A stretch of 64,000 nucleotides of DNA from Conexibacter sp. SYSU D00693 (GTDB lineage: Bacteria > Actinomycetota > Thermoleophilia > Solirubrobacterales > Solirubrobacteraceae): NCBI RefSeq assembly GCF_017084525.1, contig NZ_CP070950.1:372001-436000 (forward strand), written 5' to 3'. Both the position numbers and the translations under genes were made by a program. The notes under the pieces are model-generated. The model was not told the DNA's origin, did no database searches, and saw only the letters and a program-made list of their open reading frames with translations. How positions within the stretch are numbered: the first letter of the stretch is position 1; every line of letters begins with the position of its first letter. Positions 61,391 to 64,000 of this stretch are shown piece by piece.

Positions 61391-62271
61391 GGGCCTGGCT
61401 GCGCGGCCAGCGCGGCGAGGTCGGCCTGGTCGAGCTCCTCATCGGGGCGGCGATGATGCTCGGCGCGGTCGGCGCGGCGCTGACCGTCTTCGAGACGGCG
61501 CTGCCGGTCGACGCCGAGACGCGCGAGCGCAACACGAGCCAGGACCAGGCGCGCACCGCGCTGGACCGCCTCGCGCGGCAGCTGCGCAACCTCGCCAGCC
61601 CGACGCCCGACCAGCCGCAGGCCGTCGACCGCGCGACGCCCTTCGACGTCGTCTTCCAGTCCGTCGACCCGGTCGGCCCGAACGCCGGCACGAACGCCGC
61701 CAACGTCCAGCGGATGCGCTGGTGCCTGGACGGCGGGACGCCCACGGCCAGGCTCTACCTCCAGACGCAGACGTGGACCACGGCGGTCGCGCCCGCCGTG
61801 CCGTCGGCGACGGCCTGCCCCGGCGCGGGCTGGTCGAGCACGCGCGTGGTGGCCACCGACGTGGCCAACCGGGCGGCCGACCCCGACGTCCCGCTCTTCG
61901 CCGTCGACGGGCAGAGCCTGCTCGACGTCTCGGCCCTGCACGCCGAGCTCGTGATCGACACCGACCCGGGCGCCGGCGCGCCGGCGACCCGCCTGGCCAC
62001 CGGCGTCTTCCTGCGCAACCAGAACCGCCGGCCCGTCGCGCAGTTCACCGCGACGCCGTCGGCCAAGGGGATCGTGCTCAACGGCTCGCTGTCGTCGGAC
62101 CCCGAGGGCCAGGAGCTGCGCTACCGCTGGTTCGACGGCGCCCAGGAGATCGGGACCGGGGTCGTGCTCACCCACCCGGTGCCCACCGGGAGCGGCCACC
62201 AGATCCGCCTCGAGGTCAGCGACCCGGCGGGCCTCACGACGTCGTCCGGCGTGCAGGAGCTCCTCGGATGA
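61387..62271 (+). CDS. PilW-like minor pilin with C-terminal PKD-like domain (operon C, second gene)
   Basis: 294-aa protein: leader RAWLRGQRGE, then VGLVELLIGAAMMLGAVGAAL, a prepilin helix with Glu in place, and TSQDQARTALDRLARQLRNL, the PilW helix. The head has PilW-type strands, and residues about 213-290 form a PKD-like Ig domain (PVAQFTATPSAKGIVLNGS, SSDPEGQELRYRWFDG). GTG 61387 overlaps the upstream stop; ATG of the next gene overlaps its stop by 4 bp. Confidence 0.8.
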   Translation: MRAWLRGQRGEVGLVELLIGAAMMLGAVGAALTVFETALPVDAETRERNTSQDQARTALDRLARQLRNLASPTPDQPQAVDRATPFDVVFQSVDPVGPNAGTNAANVQRMRWCLDGGTPTARLYLQTQTWTTAVAPAVPSATACPGAGWSSTRVVATDVANRAADPDVPLFAVDGQSLLDVSALHAELVIDTDPGAGAPATRLATGVFLRNQNRRPVAQFTATPSAKGIVLNGSLSSDPEGQELRYRWFDGAQEIGTGVVLTHPVPTGSGHQIRLEVSDPAGLTTSSGVQELLG

Positions 62272-63491
62272 CGCGCCGGCTGCGCCAGGAGGAGGGCGGC
62301 TGGGCGCTCGTCACGGCCATCGGCCTGCTGGCCGTGCTCCTGGCCCTCGGGCTCGCGACGTTCTCGCAGGTCGACGCCCAGCAGCAGGCGTCGGGCATGT
62401 CGCGCCAGAAGGAGTCGGCCTTCAACGCCGCCGAGGCGGCGCTGAGCGCCCAGATCTTCGCGCTGGCCCAGGACTGGCCGGGGCGGGGGAGGGCGACGGC
62501 GCCCTACGTGCCGTGCACGCAGGCGTCGGTCTCGCCGCGCTGCCCGAGCGCAGACTCGATGGCGCCCGCGCTCACGACGCCCGACGCGCGACGCGGCGTG
62601 TCGTGGACCACGAGCGTGCGCGACAACGGCACCGGGGCCACGCGCTCGTTCTACGACGACGCACTGACGGCGAGCGCGCCGGGCTACGACGCCGATGGCG
62701 ACGGACGGCTCTGGGTGCGCGCGCAGGCACGCGTCGCCGAGCGCACCCGGACCGTGGTGGCGCTCGTGCGCGTCGAGGAGCTCCAGGAGGAGCTGCCCCA
62801 GGCGGCGATCATCACCGGCCGCCTCCAGATCTCGAACAACGGCAACAAGGTCATCGTCGACGGCAGCCAGGGGTCGCTGCCCACGCTGTCGGTGCGCTGC
62901 ACGCCGCAGGCGCTCGGGGCCGTGCCGTGCCTCGGCCACGGGATCTCCAACGGGCTGTTCAGCACGCTCGCCGGGGTGCTGGCCAAGCTCGACCAGCAGC
63001 TCGCGCCCAACGTCACGGCCACGGGGTACGACGGGGGGCCGGCGCTCGAGGAGGACGCGCACGAGCGCCTAAAGCGCACCGCCATCGCCGACGGCGCGTA
63101 CTTCGCCACCTGCCCGTCGACCCCGCCGTCCGGGCGGATCGTCTGGATCGCCGCGGGGACCTGCACGTGGACGGGCAACCAGGTCGTCAACTCGGCGGCC
63201 GCGCCGGGGCTGCTGGTGCTCGAGCAGGCCACGCTCTACCTCGGCGGCACCGTCGACCTGCACGCGATCGTCTACGCGCCCAACCCCTCGGGGCGCACCG
63301 ACGCGCTCGTGCAGGTCCAGGGCAACGCGCGGGTCATCGGCGGCGTGCTCATCGACGGGCCGGGGACGCTCGTCGCCGGCTCGAGCAAGCTCAACGTGCA
63401 GCTCTCCAAGGCCGCCTACGACCAGGTCCGCAGCTACGCGTCGGCGGGCATGATCCAGAACACCTGGCGCGAGATCGTCCCCGCGTCGTAG
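62268..63491 (+). CDS. PilX-like pseudopilin (operon C, third gene)
   Basis: 407-aa protein: TRRLRQEEGG, then WALVTAIGLLAVLLALGLATF without +5 Glu, followed by SRQKESAFNAAEAALSAQIFAL, the PilX-like N-terminal helix with the AAEAAL motif. The head has several Cys (CTQASVSPRC, CTPQALGAVPC, CPSTPP, CTWTG) and a C-terminal beta-helix-like region (LLVLEQATLYLGGTVDLHAIVY, ARVIGGVLIDGPGTLV). It parallels the third gene of operons A and B. The prepilin peptidase gene starts 41 bp downstream. Confidence 0.78.
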   Translation: MTRRLRQEEGGWALVTAIGLLAVLLALGLATFSQVDAQQQASGMSRQKESAFNAAEAALSAQIFALAQDWPGRGRATAPYVPCTQASVSPRCPSADSMAPALTTPDARRGVSWTTSVRDNGTGATRSFYDDALTASAPGYDADGDGRLWVRAQARVAERTRTVVALVRVEELQEELPQAAIITGRLQISNNGNKVIVDGSQGSLPTLSVRCTPQALGAVPCLGHGISNGLFSTLAGVLAKLDQQLAPNVTATGYDGGPALEEDAHERLKRTAIADGAYFATCPSTPPSGRIVWIAAGTCTWTGNQVVNSAAAPGLLVLEQATLYLGGTVDLHAIVYAPNPSGRTDALVQVQGNARVIGGVLIDGPGTLVAGSSKLNVQLSKAAYDQVRSYASAGMIQNTWREIVPAS

Positions 63492-63532
63492 CGGTGGTCA
63501 AGGGCCACGGCGCCGCTGCCGATGCCCAGAGC

Positions 63533-64000
63533 ATGACCGCGTCGCTGGCCCCGGCCGCCCTGTTCGGCCTGCTGATCGGCTCCTTCCTCAACGTCGTCGC
63601 CTGGCGCCTGCCGCGCGGCGAGTCGCTCCTGCACCCCGGCTCGCACTGCCCGGGCTGCGACGCGCCCGTGCGCCCGTACGACAACGTCCCGGTCTTCTCG
63701 TGGCTGGTGCTGCGTGGGCGCTGCCGCGGGTGCAAGGAGCCGATCTCGGCGCGCTACCCCGTCGTCGAGGCCGTCACCGCCCTGCTGTGGGCCGCCGTCG
63801 TCGCCGGCCTGTGGGGCGAGGGGGCCGACCGCATCGTCCTGGGCCTCGTCCTCGTGACCTTCCTCGTGCCGATGACGCTCATCGACCTCGAGCACCGCAT
63901 CATCCCGAACAAGCTGACGCTGCCCGCCGCCGTCCTGGCGATCGCGCTCGGCGCCGCGCTGGCGCCCGACCGCCTGCCCGAGCAGCTGGCGTGGGGCGCG
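63533..64000 (+). CDS. pilD: Prepilin peptidase (A24 family), 3' end outside window
   Basis: Membrane aspartyl protease that cleaves prepilin leaders and methylates the new N-terminus. ATG 63533 opens TASLAPAALFGLLIGSFLNVVAWRLPRGES, then the cytosolic zinc tetracysteine domain (CPGCDAPV and CRGCKEPISARYP, about 42-70), further helices, and LIDLEHRIIPNKLTLPAA, which contains the first catalytic Asp (about 118). The second catalytic Asp and the last helices lie beyond the window. It is the enzyme expected to process all the pilins listed here. GTG 63494 is an in-frame but weaker start. Confidence 0.93.
   Translation, partial: MTASLAPAALFGLLIGSFLNVVAWRLPRGESLLHPGSHCPGCDAPVRPYDNVPVFSWLVLRGRCRGCKEPISARYPVVEAVTALLWAAVVAGLWGEGADRIVLGLVLVTFLVPMTLIDLEHRIIPNKLTLPAAVLAIALGAALAPDRLPEQLAWGA

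Overview
The window is about 73-75% G+C by eye, has very dense gene packing with 1-4 base ATGA/GTGA overlaps, and uses many GTG starts. Gene content (GPP34 protein, choice-of-anchor L protein, two WS/DGAT acyltransferases, excalibur nuclease, type IV pilus genes with very large minor pilins) suggests an actinobacterium of class Thermoleophilia, probably order Solirubrobacterales. That placement is inferred from gene content and style; no rRNA or other phylogenetic marker is present.

Layout. 0-5.5 kb: partial GPP34 gene, then a plus-strand run of formimidoyltransferase, small membrane protein, metallo-hydrolase, hisS and aspS. 5.5-9.6 kb: a sigma factor with a C-terminal membrane/ectodomain extension, two exported proteins, and an IscU/NifU-MnmA fusion. 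9.6-16.3 kb: choice-of-anchor L protein, then alaS-ruvX-mltG-aroE, running directly into the pilus assembly ATPase. 16.2-21.8 kb: type IV pilus motor genes pilB, pilT and pilC, with a secreted trypsin-like protease convergent to pilB. 21.9-29.7 kb: small membrane and zinc-ribbon proteins, acetyltransferase, spore-associated-protein-like gene, Baeyer-Villiger type monooxygenase, LrgA/LrgB pair and a DUF4396 gene behind a CsoR-like operator. 29.7-36.7 kb: redox operon (sulfite-oxidase-like protein, ferredoxin-reductase-like protein, DUF6510), nuclease, MFS/LysR divergent pair, rnhA. 36.8-42.6 kb: lipid block with two WS/DGAT acyltransferases, enoyl-CoA hydratase, SDR and acyl-CoA dehydrogenase. 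42.6-46.6 kb: truncated lipoprotein-like gene, YugP protease, RNase D, GluQRS. 46.6-50.4 kb: minus-strand minor-pilin operon and a Gly/Leu-rich secreted protein. 50.5-54.7 kb: poorly characterised secreted and membrane genes. 54.7-64 kb: the main pilin region, with a predicted class I cyclic-di-GMP (GEMM) riboswitch, two major pilins, two three-gene minor-pilin operons and the start of the prepilin peptidase gene.

How they fit together. PilB/PilT/PilC, two major pilins, nine pseudopilin-like proteins in three operons and the prepilin peptidase make up much of a type IV pilus or competence machine. The riboswitch before the first pilin, and a possible MshEN-like N-terminus on PilB, suggest cyclic-di-GMP control at both RNA and motor level. 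The two plus-strand minor-pilin operons share a conserved upstream element exactly 92 bp before their start codons, which suggests co-regulation.

Genome style. About twenty genes have a TAnnnT hexamer (usually TAGNNT or TAGNNC) 6-10 bases before the start codon, the pattern expected for leaderless transcripts. Intergenic GTGCCTGGCAC palindromes recur, twice as pairs in identical 33-bp phase. No tRNA, rRNA, CRISPR array, insertion sequence or prophage gene was seen.
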